The notes below the pieces were generated by a model. That model worked only from the letters and a program-made list of their open reading frames with translations. It was not told the DNA's origin and did not search any database. Shown here in pieces: positions 17,193 to 26,213 of a stretch of 64,000 bases of DNA. The stretch lies in assembly GCA_017524545.1 (NCBI GenBank), contig JAFXVN010000076.1:31376-95375 (forward strand), in the 5' to 3' direction. A program made the position numbers and the translations under genes. The stretch is from Bacteroidaceae bacterium. GTDB taxonomy: Bacteria; Bacteroidota; Bacteroidia; Bacteroidales; Bacteroidaceae. Numbering within the stretch: position 1 is the stretch's first letter; the number at the start of each line of letters is the position of its first letter.

Positions 17193-17375
17193 TACGTCTC
17201 AAAGTATGGTTTTGGAGTAATGTCTTACAATAGGCAGTCGGTTTTAGTGCGTTAATAATGTTTTGACGCTGCAAAGTAAAAGGTTTTTCTTCATTCCCGC
17301 AAGTTTTTTTATCATTTTTTTGCATTTTGCCTATCGTTTAGTTACAAATGTCGAGTCTTTTTGCACAAAAAGACG

Positions 17376-17383
17376 TAACTTTG
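17376..17383 (+). promoter_or_regulatory. -7 promoter element of mazG
   Basis: TAACTTTG, 19 nt upstream of the mazG ATG. Confidence 0.6.
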
Positions 17384-17402
17384 TGCAGAAACTGTTAAAA
17401 TT

Positions 17403-18194
17403 ATGAGTACAAGAGAAGAGAAGCTGCAAGCGTTTGGCCGCTTGCTTGATATCATGGATGAATTGAGGGAGAAATGCCCCTGGGACCACAAGCAGACCAA
17501 CGAGAGCCTGCGCCCCAACACCATAGAGGAAACCTTTGAGCTTTGCGACGCGCTCCTGAAGGACGACGTGCCCAACATTGAGAAGGAGTTGGGCGATGTC
17601 CTGCTTCACATTGTCTTCTATGCAAAAATAGGCAGCGAGAAGGGGCAGTTCGACATTGCCGATGTGTGCAACAAGCTCTGCGAAAAGCTTATTTTCCGTC
17701 ATCCGCATGTCTATGGCGATGCTGTGGCAAAGACGGCTGGCGATGTGGTCAAGTCGTGGGAGCAAATCAAACAGAAGGAGAAAGACGGCAACAAGACGGT
17801 GCTTGGCGGCGTGCCTAACTCGCTCCCTTCGCTCATCAAAGCCTACCGCATTCAAGACAAGGCGCGTGCCATAGGGTTCGACTGGGACAAGAAGGAGGAT
17901 GTCTGGGACAAGGTGCGCGAAGAACTTGGCGAACTGCAGGCGGAACTCATGAAGGAGGACAACATCGAAAAGCAAACGGCGGAGTATGGCGACTTCCTCT
18001 TCAGCCTCATCAATGCCGCCCGTCTCTATCACATCAACCCCGACAATGCCCTGGAACACACCAACCAGAAGTTCATCCGACGATTCAACTATGTCGAGCA
18101 GAAGGCAAAGGAACAGGGGCTTCAGCTGAAGGACATGACCCTTGCGCAGATGGACGCACTTTGGAACGAGGCAAAAGGGAGCGAACGGGATTGA
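17403..18194 (+). CDS. mazG: Nucleoside triphosphate pyrophosphohydrolase
   Basis: Hydrolyses NTPs to NMP and pyrophosphate, cleaning aberrant nucleotides or lowering (p)ppGpp effects. 263 residues with two MazG domains: the first at about 20-100 (CPWDHKQTNESLRPNTIEE, then ELCDALLKDD, EKELGDVLLHIVFY with the ExxD metal ligands) and the second at about 170-255 (KVREELGELQAELM, EYGDFLFSLINAARL). Length and order match the full family. Divergent from the sigma factor gene. Confidence 0.95.
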   Translation: MSTREEKLQAFGRLLDIMDELREKCPWDHKQTNESLRPNTIEETFELCDALLKDDVPNIEKELGDVLLHIVFYAKIGSEKGQFDIADVCNKLCEKLIFRHPHVYGDAVAKTAGDVVKSWEQIKQKEKDGNKTVLGGVPNSLPSLIKAYRIQDKARAIGFDWDKKEDVWDKVREELGELQAELMKEDNIEKQTAEYGDFLFSLINAARLYHINPDNALEHTNQKFIRRFNYVEQKAKEQGLQLKDMTLAQMDALWNEAKGSERD

Positions 18195-18283
18195 TGTGCT
18201 ATTAAAACGCCATTCCTGCGACATAAAAGTGCCAAACGGGAAGAAAAGTGTGAATTTATTTGCAATTACGCTCCCTAATTCGT

Positions 18284-18291
18284 ACTTTTGT
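18284..18291 (+). promoter_or_regulatory. -7 promoter element giving a leaderless oxidoreductase mRNA
   Basis: TACTTTTG fits TAnnTTTG and ends 7 nt before the ATG at 18299, so transcription is predicted to begin at or next to the start codon. Confidence 0.55.
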
Positions 18292-18298
18292 GCTCAAA

Positions 18299-19726
18299 AT
18301 GTCAAAGAAGGTAATTGTCATAGGTGCGGGAGTGGCAGGCATGTCGGCTGCTTACTATTCGCGACAAAAAGGCTATGAGGTGACGGTCTTTGAGCAGGGT
18401 AACTGCTCCGGCGGTGTCGCCACCAGCTGGGTGCGACGCGGCTATACCTTCGACGGCGGCATCCATTGGCTTGTAGGCACGTCGCCGCGTTTCCAGCCTT
18501 TCCACAAAAGATGGGTCGAGACGGGGGCGCTGCAGGTAAACAATCCCGTGGTGTATGCCGACCCCGTGTTTGAGTTCCGAAGCGGAGACACCACGCTGCA
18601 CCTGTGGCGCGACATTGACCGCCTGGCGCAGGAACTTGCCGACTTTGCACCAGAAGACCGCAAAGCCGTTCTTGCCCTTCGCCGCCATGTGCGAATCATT
18701 GGCACCTATATGCCTGCACCACAGGGATTCGGCGACCGATTGAAGCAAATATACAGGCTTCCTGTCTTTGTTCCGTTGATTAGCAGGCTGATATGGACTT
18801 CAACCGAAAAATATATCGGGCGCTTCAAGAATCCACACATCAGGGAAATGCTTTCCTCCATCCTGTCCTTAGAACAGAACGCACTCTCCCTCATCGGCAC
18901 CTTGGTGGGCTATACAATGGGAGACAATGGCTACCCCACAGGCGGCTCCCGCCGTTTGGCGGACAACATGGAGCAGACTGTGCTGAAGGCCGGCTGCCGG
19001 ATTGTCTATCGCACAAAGGTGGAGAAAGTCTGCATTGAAAACGGACGTGTGAAGGGTGTGATGGTCAACGGCAAGTTGCACCCCGCCGACTATGTGATTG
19101 TGGCGATGGACACCTGCACGGCATTGCGCACGCTCTTCGATAAGCCTTTGCAAGAGAGGTGGGCGCGGAAACTGGCGAAGGGTATGGACTCGGAGCATTG
19201 TTCGCTCCTCTCGCTTGGCGTGAAAAAAGACCTGAGCTATTTGCCTTCCACTTTGCGCATCCACCTGAAGGAACCAATAGTGTTGGCTGGAAGGAGCTAC
19301 ACGACGCTTTGGGTGTATCGCTACAATGGCAAGGAGGGCTATGCACCCGATGGCTGCTCGTCGCTGACAGTCCTCTTCCAAGGTGACACCTACGACTACT
19401 GGAAGGCAGCCAAGGACGATGGCACCTACACGACCCGAAAGCAGGAGTTTACGCAGGAAGTGCTGCGGCTGCTGGAGAGTTATCTTCCAGAAATAACAGA
19501 GAATGTGGCTGTGACTGACCTTGCCACGCCCATCACATACGAACGCTATTGCGGTTGCTACAGGGGCGGGTATATGGGCATGTGGTATCCCAAGCAGCAG
19601 CCCTACCATGCCCCGGTGAAGAGCAGCACAGTGCGCGGCTTGCGGTTTGCTGGCATGAGAACCTTCATGTCGGGCGGTATGCCTGTTTCTGTGCAGAGCG
19701 GCTACAAGGCCGCAAAGTCCTTATAG
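18299..19726 (+). CDS. Phytoene desaturase-like FAD-dependent oxidoreductase
   Basis: 475 residues with the N-terminal dinucleotide-binding motif VIVIGAGVAGMSAAYY and VTVFEQ, the GGxxxS-like GGVATSW, and the C-terminal FAD-binding stretch RGLRFAGMRTFMSGGMPVSV. Members of this crtI-type amine-oxidase superfamily desaturate or isomerise polyenes or retinol-like substrates. No carotenoid genes are adjacent, so the substrate is unknown. The frame opens 13 codons earlier, but ATG 18299 gives the canonical start MSKKVIVIGAG. Ends before a strong terminator. Confidence 0.88.
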   Translation: MSKKVIVIGAGVAGMSAAYYSRQKGYEVTVFEQGNCSGGVATSWVRRGYTFDGGIHWLVGTSPRFQPFHKRWVETGALQVNNPVVYADPVFEFRSGDTTLHLWRDIDRLAQELADFAPEDRKAVLALRRHVRIIGTYMPAPQGFGDRLKQIYRLPVFVPLISRLIWTSTEKYIGRFKNPHIREMLSSILSLEQNALSLIGTLVGYTMGDNGYPTGGSRRLADNMEQTVLKAGCRIVYRTKVEKVCIENGRVKGVMVNGKLHPADYVIVAMDTCTALRTLFDKPLQERWARKLAKGMDSEHCSLLSLGVKKDLSYLPSTLRIHLKEPIVLAGRSYTTLWVYRYNGKEGYAPDGCSSLTVLFQGDTYDYWKAAKDDGTYTTRKQEFTQEVLRLLESYLPEITENVAVTDLATPITYERYCGCYRGGYMGMWYPKQQPYHAPVKSSTVRGLRFAGMRTFMSGGMPVSVQSGYKAAKSL

Positions 19727-19740
19727 CCTGAAAACAAAAC

Positions 19741-19777
19741 GAGGAGCAGGATATGCACTCTGGCATTCCTGCTCCTC
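19741..19777. terminator. Hairpin between convergent genes
   Basis: GAGGAGCAGG (19741-19750) and CCTGCTCCTC (19768-19777) are perfectly complementary with a 17-nt loop. It follows the oxidoreductase stop by 14 nt and a CTTTTT tract follows at about 19791. It could serve both converging genes. Confidence 0.75.
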
Positions 19778-19811
19778 CACCGAAACAATTCTTTTTACCT
19801 TAACGCTTATA

Positions 19812-20294
19812 TTATTTCGGATTTTGCCCTTCCTTGGGGCGTTTCGCACCCTGGTCGAACCCCTCCAGCATGTTGCGGTGGAAACGGTCTTCGGCACACA
19901 TGGCGCGATATACTTTTTGCGGTGAAACTACCGTGCAAAGCTTCTTGTAGTAGTTCACTTCGAGCTGGGCCATCTCCACTCCCAAGTCCTTTATCTTCTG
20001 GATGGTAATGGCGAAGTCTTTGTCGGCGGCATTGGCGCATGGCGCATTCTTCTTGAGCCTATAGATGTTGCGCTGCAGCTGGCGTTGCTTGCCCTTCATC
20101 TCAAAGTAGATGGGGAAGAAGGCCTGCGCCTCGTCTGCGGTGAAGCCAACCTCCTGGGTGATGTAGCTTTCAAGCTTTGCCTTGAACTCTTGTGGGTTGA
20201 ACTTACCTCTCTGCTGGGACTGTGCGTTCGCGTGCAGCAAAGGACATATTATAAATAATGTATATATAATGATTCTGAACATGTGTGCTCTCAT
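19812..20294 (-). CDS. Exported helical protein of an ECF sigma operon
   Basis: 160 residues with a signal peptide ending ANAQS and then predicted alpha-helix with charged and glutamine-rich faces (FFPIYFEMKGKQRQLQRNIY). Similar small exported proteins follow sigma/anti-sigma pairs in Bacteroidales and look like periplasmic sensors of the CpxP/Spy or CnrX type, though homology is not shown here. The start could be ATG 20282, which gives the cleaner signal peptide. Third gene after the sigma factor (20728) and the anti-sigma candidate (20330). Confidence 0.75.
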   Translation of the reverse strand: MRAHMFRIIIYTLFIICPLLHANAQSQQRGKFNPQEFKAKLESYITQEVGFTADEAQAFFPIYFEMKGKQRQLQRNIYRLKKNAPCANAADKDFAITIQKIKDLGVEMAQLEVNYYKKLCTVVSPQKVYRAMCAEDRFHRNMLEGFDQGAKRPKEGQNPK

Positions 20295-20329
20295 ATTGTT
20301 TGGTTATCCTATTATTTGTTGTCTATTGT

Positions 20330-20695
20330 TTATTCCGCTTCGGTCAGATAGGAAGCTATGCTCATGTTGTCTATCATGGAATAGTCCAAGGCATCCTCGA
20401 TGTACTGTGTGTCTTCTACTTCGGCCGTTTGCTGTACTTCTTGGTTTTCGAGCAGCAGCCCGCCTACAGCGAAAAAGCCAGTGAGCACGGCTGCCACAGC
20501 CCATCGCAATGCTACGCGGCGACGCCTCCTTGCTTCGCTCTGGTGCTGGCCTTCCTGCTGCGCTATGCGGCTCATCACCTTTCCTGCCAAGCCGTCGAAG
20601 TAATTTTCAGGAACGGAGAAGGGTCTTTCTGCCCCGAAGCGCTCAAGAAGCTTTGCCTCTAGCTCTTCCATTGAAGTATGATTTGTTGTCTTCAT
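20330..20695 (-). CDS. Putative single-pass anti-sigma factor
   Basis: 121 residues: a cytoplasmic N-terminal half (LEAKLLERFGAERPFSVPENYFDGLAGKV), a basic stretch, one membrane segment at about residues 68-86 (ALRWAVAAVLTGFFAVGGLL) and a short periplasmic tail. Size, topology and position directly after an ECF sigma gene suggest a membrane anti-sigma factor. No zinc-binding HxxxCxxC motif is present. Function is inferred from context. Confidence 0.7.
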   Translation of the reverse strand: MKTTNHTSMEELEAKLLERFGAERPFSVPENYFDGLAGKVMSRIAQQEGQHQSEARRRRRVALRWAVAAVLTGFFAVGGLLLENQEVQQTAEVEDTQYIEDALDYSMIDNMSIASYLTEAE

Positions 20696-20727
20696 TTACT
20701 TGTTAGATGTTAATTCTTGCAAAAGGT

Positions 20728-21258
20728 TTAATCGATATTGTCAAAAAAGGCGAAAATTTTTTTGACGGCATGATGATACGATGCTTTGAGGGCGCCGATG
20801 CTGGTGCCCAGCAGCTCGCTCATGTCCTCGTACTTCATCTCTTCAAAATACTTGAGGTTGAAGACGAGACGCTGCTTGTCGGGCAGTGTGCCGATGGCTG
20901 TCTGGAACTGCTTCTGGACTTCGTCGCCGTCGAAATAGCTGTCGCTGGCAAGCATGTCTGCTGCGGATTGTTCGAGGCTGAAGAGCTGCTTCTTCCCCGA
21001 AAGGAAATTGAGGGATTCGTTGATGGCAATGCGGAAGAGCCACGTCTGCAGGCGGGACTCCTGGCGGAAACCGTCGATTGCGCTCCAAGCCTTGATGAAA
21101 GTGTTCTGCAGGATATCGTCGGCATCGTCGTGCGAAAGCACCATGCGGCGTATCTGCCAATAGAGGGGTTCCTGGTATTCACGCACCAAACGGGTGAATG
21201 CCGCCTCTTTGGTAGATGGATTGCTCAATTGCTTAAAGAGTGCTTTCTCGTCTATCAT
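20728..21258 (-). CDS. ECF-type RNA polymerase sigma factor
   Basis: 176 residues with region 2 (FTRLVREYQEPLYWQIRRMV, DADDILQNTFIKAWSAI, LQTWLFRIAINESLNFL) and region 4 (LPDKQRLVFNLKYFEEMKYE, LLGTSIGALKASYHHAV). Followed by the anti-sigma candidate and an exported protein in one minus-strand operon. This is the second ECF sigma gene in the window; the two share little sequence outside the core motifs. Confidence 0.94.
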   Translation of the reverse strand: MIDEKALFKQLSNPSTKEAAFTRLVREYQEPLYWQIRRMVLSHDDADDILQNTFIKAWSAIDGFRQESRLQTWLFRIAINESLNFLSGKKQLFSLEQSAADMLASDSYFDGDEVQKQFQTAIGTLPDKQRLVFNLKYFEEMKYEDMSELLGTSIGALKASYHHAVKKIFAFFDNID

Positions 21259-21309
21259 TACATAAAGTTAGACAAGACACATAATAATAAGGTTTAATGG
21301 GGGAGGGGA

Positions 21310-21612
21310 TTATTGTACGGAAATCTTGCGTACAATCTTGCCAACCTTGATGAGGTAGCAACCCTTGGAAAGATTCAGGGCGAAGGTCTTGTCCGCGCTG
21401 TCGATACGGATGGTAGCAACCTTGGCTCCTGTCAGGTTGAAGACTTCCATCACTTCGCCGTTGGCACCGACAATGTGGACATTGCCGCCGGTGATGCTGA
21501 GGGTGATGCCCGAAACGCTCATTTCGATGCCGTCACGCTCGGTCTGAGCCTGCATGGAAATGGGGGCAAAAGCCATCGCCAAAGTGAGTGCTATGATGAA
21601 AATCTTCTTCAT
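21310..21612 (-). CDS. Small exported protein made of one sorting-like beta domain
   Basis: 100 residues: signal peptide (MKKIFIIALTLAMAFAPISM), a short linker, and one domain of about 70 residues ending MEVFNLTGAKVATIRIDSAD, LSKGCYLIKVGKIVRKISVQ. This ending matches the C-terminal sorting-type domains found at the end of large secreted Bacteroidetes proteins, but here it is the entire mature protein. Function unknown. Own promoter element at 21631. Located 51 nt before the ECF sigma gene, same strand, separate transcription likely downstream. Confidence 0.75.
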   Translation of the reverse strand: MKKIFIIALTLAMAFAPISMQAQTERDGIEMSVSGITLSITGGNVHIVGANGEVMEVFNLTGAKVATIRIDSADKTFALNLSKGCYLIKVGKIVRKISVQ

Positions 21613-21630
21613 TTCCTATATAATTCGATG

Positions 21631-21638
21631 CAAAGATA
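21631..21638 (-). promoter_or_regulatory. -7 promoter element of the small exported protein
   Basis: TATCTTTG on the minus strand, 19 nt upstream of the ATG at 21612. Confidence 0.6.
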
Positions 21639-21749
21639 CGGATTTTATTTCATTCCTGCAAGCTTTTATGCGAAAAAATGCCCTTTTGCCTAAGAAAAGT
21701 GCCAAAACAGTCTGTTGGCATAGCTTTCTGTACAGCAATAATTATAAAA

Positions 21750-21835
21750 CAACGGATTTCACGCATTTCACGGATTTAAGTGCTAATGATAATCAGCAAG
21801 TAAGATAATCCGTGAAATACGTGAATACACAAATG
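21750..21835. repeat. Dispersed ATCCGTG/CGGATTTCACG repeat, copy 1
   Basis: The 306-nt gap between 21613 and 21919 holds inverted text of the form ACGGATTTCACGCATTTCACG and AATCCGTGAAATACGTG. The same word family recurs at 39035-39182 and 46310-46472. No gene is seen in the gap. Confidence 0.65.
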
Positions 21836-21836
21836 A

Positions 21837-21875
21837 AGAAGGCCTTCTCCCCTATCCCGGGCAGAAGGCCTTCTT
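21837..21875. terminator. Hairpin terminator of the galactose operon
   Basis: Two copies of AGAAGGCCTTCT, each itself a palindrome, flank a 14-nt loop. The structure lies about 45 nt beyond the stop of the symporter gene. The T-rich tail is weak in both directions. Confidence 0.6.
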
Positions 21876-21919
21876 TGAACCTGAATCGGGTTGAAGCCTA
21901 CAGGGTGGTAGGGAAGGCT

Positions 21920-23614
21920 TTACCAGAAATAAGCATAGAATGCCACGGTGATGCCGATAATGATAATTGTGTGGATGACGTCCCAATGGTTCCAGCTGGC
22001 ACGGGTGGCGGCAATCTGTTCGGGGGTTGAGGTGCCGAATACCAATCCCTGTATCTTCTGTGCGTCGGGAGCTTTGGTACAGAGGGAAACAACAATTACC
22101 ACGAGACAGCAGACAACAAGCATCACGCCGCAGAAGAACAGCCAGTTGAAGTCGTAAAACACAGCTTTGAACCAGTTGTCGGTTGCGTCAGTAACGTTGC
22201 TGTAATAGACTTTTGCACCAAGACGCGTCAAGCCAATAATGATACCTGAGAGCAAGCCCCACTGACCACCTTTTGCAGAGGCACGCTTCCATGTGATACC
22301 CAACAGGAAGGCTGCTGCAATACCAGGTGCAAGCACGCTTTGAACGTCCTGTAGGTAGTTGTATAGCACGTTGCCCACACTGCGCATAATGGGAATCCAA
22401 AGGATGCCGAGAATCACGATAACAACGGTAGCGATTTGTCCGATGCGAACCAAGCTCTTCTCGCTGGTCTGGGGTTTCAATCGCTTCCAGAAGTCGATGG
22501 TAAATAGCATAGCAGAACTATTGAACAGAGAGGCGAGCGAAGACATCAGGGCTGCAAGGATGCCGCAAACCACCAGACCTTTCACGCCTGCTGGCAGTAT
22601 CTTAGCTACGAGGGTAGGGAAGGCAGCATCAGCATTTGGAGTTCCGTCTTCGAGCAAAGGCAGGAAAGCGGCTCCTGCTCCCATACTCTTCTGATGAAGT
22701 GCCAAGGCTATCATGCCTGGAATGAGGAACAGGAACACGGGCAACAACTTCAGATATGCTCCGAAGATTGTACCGCGACGGCTCTCTTTCTCGTTCTTAC
22801 CAGAGAGGACACGCTGCACGATATATTGGTCGGTACACCAATACCAGAAGCCAATAACGGCAGAACCAATCAACGCTCCGAGCCACGGATACTGCGGGTC
22901 GCTATTGGAGCGCATCAAGTGAATCATCGAACCTGTTGCGCCTTCGTAGTTGGGCTTCACGTCGCAGTATTGCAGCATCTGGTCCCAACTGCCGATTGCC
23001 TTCAGGCCCAAAACAAGGATGATGAGCGAGCCGAGCAGCAGGATAGGTGTCTGAAGTACTGATGTGTAGAGCACGGACTTCATTCCTCCGAGAATGGTAT
23101 AGATGGCCGTGATGAGCACAAGGCCAATAGCTGCTATCCAGAAGAAATCGATGCCCCAAAGTTCCTTAATGCCAAAGACTTGCTGGAAAACGAGACCGCC
23201 AGCATAAACCGTAACAGCCACCTTCGTCAGCACATAGCTAATCAACGAAATAACCGAGAGTATGGTGCGGCTTTGGGTGTTGTAGCGACGTTCCAAAAAC
23301 TCGGGCATAGTATATACCATAGAGCGCGTGTAGAAAGGCACGAACACCCATCCGAGTATCAGAATCATCCATCCCTGCATCTCCCAGTGAGCCATAGCCA
23401 TACCAGAGGAAGCACCGGCACCAGCCAACCCGATGAGGTGTTCTGAGCCGATGTTTGAAGCGAAAATGGATGCACCGATAGCAATCCATGTTGCATCCTT
23501 GCCGCCAAGGAAATAGTCTGCAGAATTGTCGTTCTTCTGCGAAACGACCCATAGAACAATGCCAACCAGCGCACAGCAGAAAATGCCAATGACAATCCAG
23601 TCTAATAATGCCAT
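21920..23614 (-). CDS. Sodium/sugar symporter of the SSS family
   Basis: Inner-membrane Na+-coupled permease, 564 residues with about 14 membrane segments. Family marks are YFLGGKDATWIAIGASIFASNIGSEH near residue 35-60 and FLERRYNTQSRT at about 105. Sugar specificity (galactose or glucose) is inferred from its place as last gene of galM-MFS-galK-SSS. The 87-nt gap to galK contains repeated AAAAGGTGAAAAG words. Confidence 0.92.
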   Translation of the reverse strand: MALLDWIVIGIFCCALVGIVLWVVSQKNDNSADYFLGGKDATWIAIGASIFASNIGSEHLIGLAGAGASSGMAMAHWEMQGWMILILGWVFVPFYTRSMVYTMPEFLERRYNTQSRTILSVISLISYVLTKVAVTVYAGGLVFQQVFGIKELWGIDFFWIAAIGLVLITAIYTILGGMKSVLYTSVLQTPILLLGSLIILVLGLKAIGSWDQMLQYCDVKPNYEGATGSMIHLMRSNSDPQYPWLGALIGSAVIGFWYWCTDQYIVQRVLSGKNEKESRRGTIFGAYLKLLPVFLFLIPGMIALALHQKSMGAGAAFLPLLEDGTPNADAAFPTLVAKILPAGVKGLVVCGILAALMSSLASLFNSSAMLFTIDFWKRLKPQTSEKSLVRIGQIATVVIVILGILWIPIMRSVGNVLYNYLQDVQSVLAPGIAAAFLLGITWKRASAKGGQWGLLSGIIIGLTRLGAKVYYSNVTDATDNWFKAVFYDFNWLFFCGVMLVVCCLVVIVVSLCTKAPDAQKIQGLVFGTSTPEQIAATRASWNHWDVIHTIIIIGITVAFYAYFW

Positions 23615-23701
23615 AATTGAAAAGTTAAAAGTTTAAAAGGTGAAAAGGTAAAAAACTCTTCACCTCTTCACCTTTTCAATTTTTTAATTTTTCACCTTTT
23701 G

Positions 23702-24862
23702 TTAGCAGAGCTTGCGTGCACCGTCGCCAATGACTACGTCGATGATGATGGGCTTCTTGCCGTACTTCTGCTCGAACTTCTCTACAACCACCTTCTTGAA
23801 GTTGGGTGCCAGTTCGTCGGCCACGAGGTTGATGGTGCAGCCGCCAAAGCCGCCGCCCATAATGCGCGAACCTGTTACACCGCATTCCTTGGCAACGTCG
23901 TTGAGGAAGTCAAGCTCTTCACAGCTTACCTCATATTCCTTGGAGAGGCCGTAGTGGGTGTCGTACATCATCTGTCCCACCTTCTCGTAGTCGTCGATTT
24001 CGAGGGCTTCACAGACAGCAAGCACGCGAACAACTTCGCCGATGACGTAGCGGGCGCGCTTGTACTCAGCTCCCGTAATCTCGTCCTTCACCTCGTCGAG
24101 CATTTCCATTGTGGCATCGCGCAGGCTCTCCACTTCGGGGTGCTTCTTAGCGATGATTTCTGCTACATGCTCGCACTGGAGGCGACGCTCGTTATAGGGA
24201 CTGCCCTTCAGCTCGTGCTTTACGCAACTGTTGACCAGTACAAGCTGGTAGCCCTTTGGATGCCAGGGGAAGTATTCGATTTCACCATTGCGGCAATCCA
24301 TACGCATGAGATGGCCGGCTTTGCCGAGGCAAGAAATGGCCTGGTCCATGATGCCGCAGTTTACGCCAATGTACTTGTGCTCAGTGCGCTGACCAACGCG
24401 GGCAAGTTCCATGCGGTCAATCTTATTGTTGCCGAAAAGGTCGTTCAGGCCGTAGGCGTAAGTGCTTTCGAGGGCAGCACTTGAACTCATGCCTGCACCA
24501 AGAGGCACATCGCCTGCAAAAGCTGTGTTGAAGCCTTCTACGGGAACTCCGAGAGCCATCATTTCGCGACAAACGCCATAGATGTAGCGTGCCCATGTAG
24601 CGGTAGGACCTTGCTCGTCGTCGATTGAGAACTGTACGCGATCCTTGAGGTCGATGCTGTAAGCATCCACGATGCGCGTGCCGTTGGGCTTGATTTCTGC
24701 AATCATTCCCTGCTCTACGGCACCTGGAAATACATAGCCGTTGTTATAGTCTGTGTGTTCGCCAATGAGGTTGATGCGGCCAGGAGAGGCATAAACGGAG
24801 CCTGTCGTGCCGTCGAAGTGCTTGATGAAACGACTTCTTACGTCGTCGATAGTTAATTTCAT
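23702..24862 (-). CDS. galK: Galactokinase
   Basis: Phosphorylates D-galactose to galactose-1-phosphate (Leloir pathway). GHMP kinase of 386 residues. Motif 1 is PGRINLIGEHTDYNNGYVFP, motif 2 is PLGAGMSSSAALE and motif 3 is GSRIMGGGFGGCTINLV near the C terminus. Full length. Co-directional with galM and two permeases. galT and galE are not in the window. Confidence 0.97.
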   Translation of the reverse strand: MKLTIDDVRSRFIKHFDGTTGSVYASPGRINLIGEHTDYNNGYVFPGAVEQGMIAEIKPNGTRIVDAYSIDLKDRVQFSIDDEQGPTATWARYIYGVCREMMALGVPVEGFNTAFAGDVPLGAGMSSSAALESTYAYGLNDLFGNNKIDRMELARVGQRTEHKYIGVNCGIMDQAISCLGKAGHLMRMDCRNGEIEYFPWHPKGYQLVLVNSCVKHELKGSPYNERRLQCEHVAEIIAKKHPEVESLRDATMEMLDEVKDEITGAEYKRARYVIGEVVRVLAVCEALEIDDYEKVGQMMYDTHYGLSKEYEVSCEELDFLNDVAKECGVTGSRIMGGGFGGCTINLVADELAPNFKKVVVEKFEQKYGKKPIIIDVVIGDGARKLC

Positions 24863-24892
24863 AATTATATTAATTGTTAATTTTTAATTGTT

Positions 24893-26176
24893 TTAGTCCA
24901 CTTTAATGTCCTTGTTGACGTTCTTGCTGCCAATTGTGGCGAAGAAGAGAATGTAGGCAACCATTGCAACCTGCAACCAGTAGCTGGGGATGGTGCCTGT
25001 GCTCTTGGCGATGATGTCCTGAAGCCAGGGCATAAGTCCACCGCCTACGACCATCATCATAAAGATACCGGAAGCAGCCTCTGTATATTTGCCGAGACCT
25101 TCGACAGAGAGGTTGAAGATGCCACCCCACATAATGGATGTGCAGAGACCGCAAGCTGCAAGGCAGAAGACCTTGACGGGAATGTCGTGTCCCTTGAACT
25201 CCGTAGCAACACTTTCGGGCAAGAAGATTGCAGCAAGCAGCAAGCAGAGAGCAACGGTGGAGACGCAGGTCATCTGAGCCTTAGTGCTGATTTTGCCGCT
25301 GATGAATGTAGAGCTGAAACGTCCGATGAGCATCATGAACCAGTAGCTTGCAGCCAAAGTTCCGCCAATGGCAGCAGAGCCTTCGAAGCCCATGTTCGTC
25401 ACATAGAAATTCAGGTGCATGGGGATACCAATCTCAATACCTACATAGAAGAAGATTGCGATAACGCCGAATATCAGATGACGGAAGCGCAAAGCACCCT
25501 TCATGCTGTTCATCAGAGAACCGCTGTCGCCAAAGTTGGGTTCAGGAATGGCAACGAAATAGATGATGCAGAAAGAGATGGCGAAGACTGCCATACCGAT
25601 GAACAACAGCGGAGAAACGTCCGACATACTGGTGTTCTCAGTAACGGTACCCACGAGGATACCTGCCAGCATAGGTGTAAGGGTTGCGGTCAAAGAATTC
25701 AGCGTACCGCCAACCTGAATGAGCTGGTTGCCTTTGTTGCCACCACCGCCCAGCATGTTCAGCATGGGGTTTACAACGGTATTCAACATGCAGACACAGA
25801 AGCCGCAGACGAGGGCGCCGAACAGGTAGATGTATAGGTTCAGAGCGATGGGCTGGCCATTCATCTCATTCACCAGAACATCGTCGCCATAGATGCTGGA
25901 GCAGTACTGTAGGGCGAGGCCGATGATGCCGACAACGAGGGCAGCGAGGGCGGTCTTCTTGTAGCCAATCTTCTTGAGGAGCATACCCGATGGGATACCC
26001 ATGAACAGGTAGGCAGTGAAGTTCATCAGGTTGCCCCATGAAGCGGCAAAGTCGTACTTGAAGCCCCAGATGTTGCCAAAGGGTGCTCCCATGTTTGTTA
26101 CGAAGCTAATCATCGCGAAGATGAAACACATCGTGATAATAGCAACAACATTGCTATTTGATTTTGTTTGTGACAT
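24893..26176 (-). CDS. MFS sugar permease (FucP/GluP-like)
   Basis: 427 residues with about 12 membrane segments. It resembles the fucose/glucose/galactose:H+ symporter branch of the major facilitator superfamily in Bacteroidetes (MCFIFAMISFVTNMGAPFGN, FMGIPSGMLLKKIGYKKTAL). Probably imports galactose or a related monosaccharide, inferred from galM and galK on either side. Two permeases of different classes in one operon suggest two affinities or energy sources. Confidence 0.88.
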   Translation of the reverse strand: MSQTKSNSNVVAIITMCFIFAMISFVTNMGAPFGNIWGFKYDFAASWGNLMNFTAYLFMGIPSGMLLKKIGYKKTALAALVVGIIGLALQYCSSIYGDDVLVNEMNGQPIALNLYIYLFGALVCGFCVCMLNTVVNPMLNMLGGGGNKGNQLIQVGGTLNSLTATLTPMLAGILVGTVTENTSMSDVSPLLFIGMAVFAISFCIIYFVAIPEPNFGDSGSLMNSMKGALRFRHLIFGVIAIFFYVGIEIGIPMHLNFYVTNMGFEGSAAIGGTLAASYWFMMLIGRFSSTFISGKISTKAQMTCVSTVALCLLLAAIFLPESVATEFKGHDIPVKVFCLAACGLCTSIMWGGIFNLSVEGLGKYTEAASGIFMMMVVGGGLMPWLQDIIAKSTGTIPSYWLQVAMVAYILFFATIGSKNVNKDIKVD

Positions 26177-26213
26177 AATTTTGAATTTTGAATTAATAAA
26201 ATTTGAATTTGTT

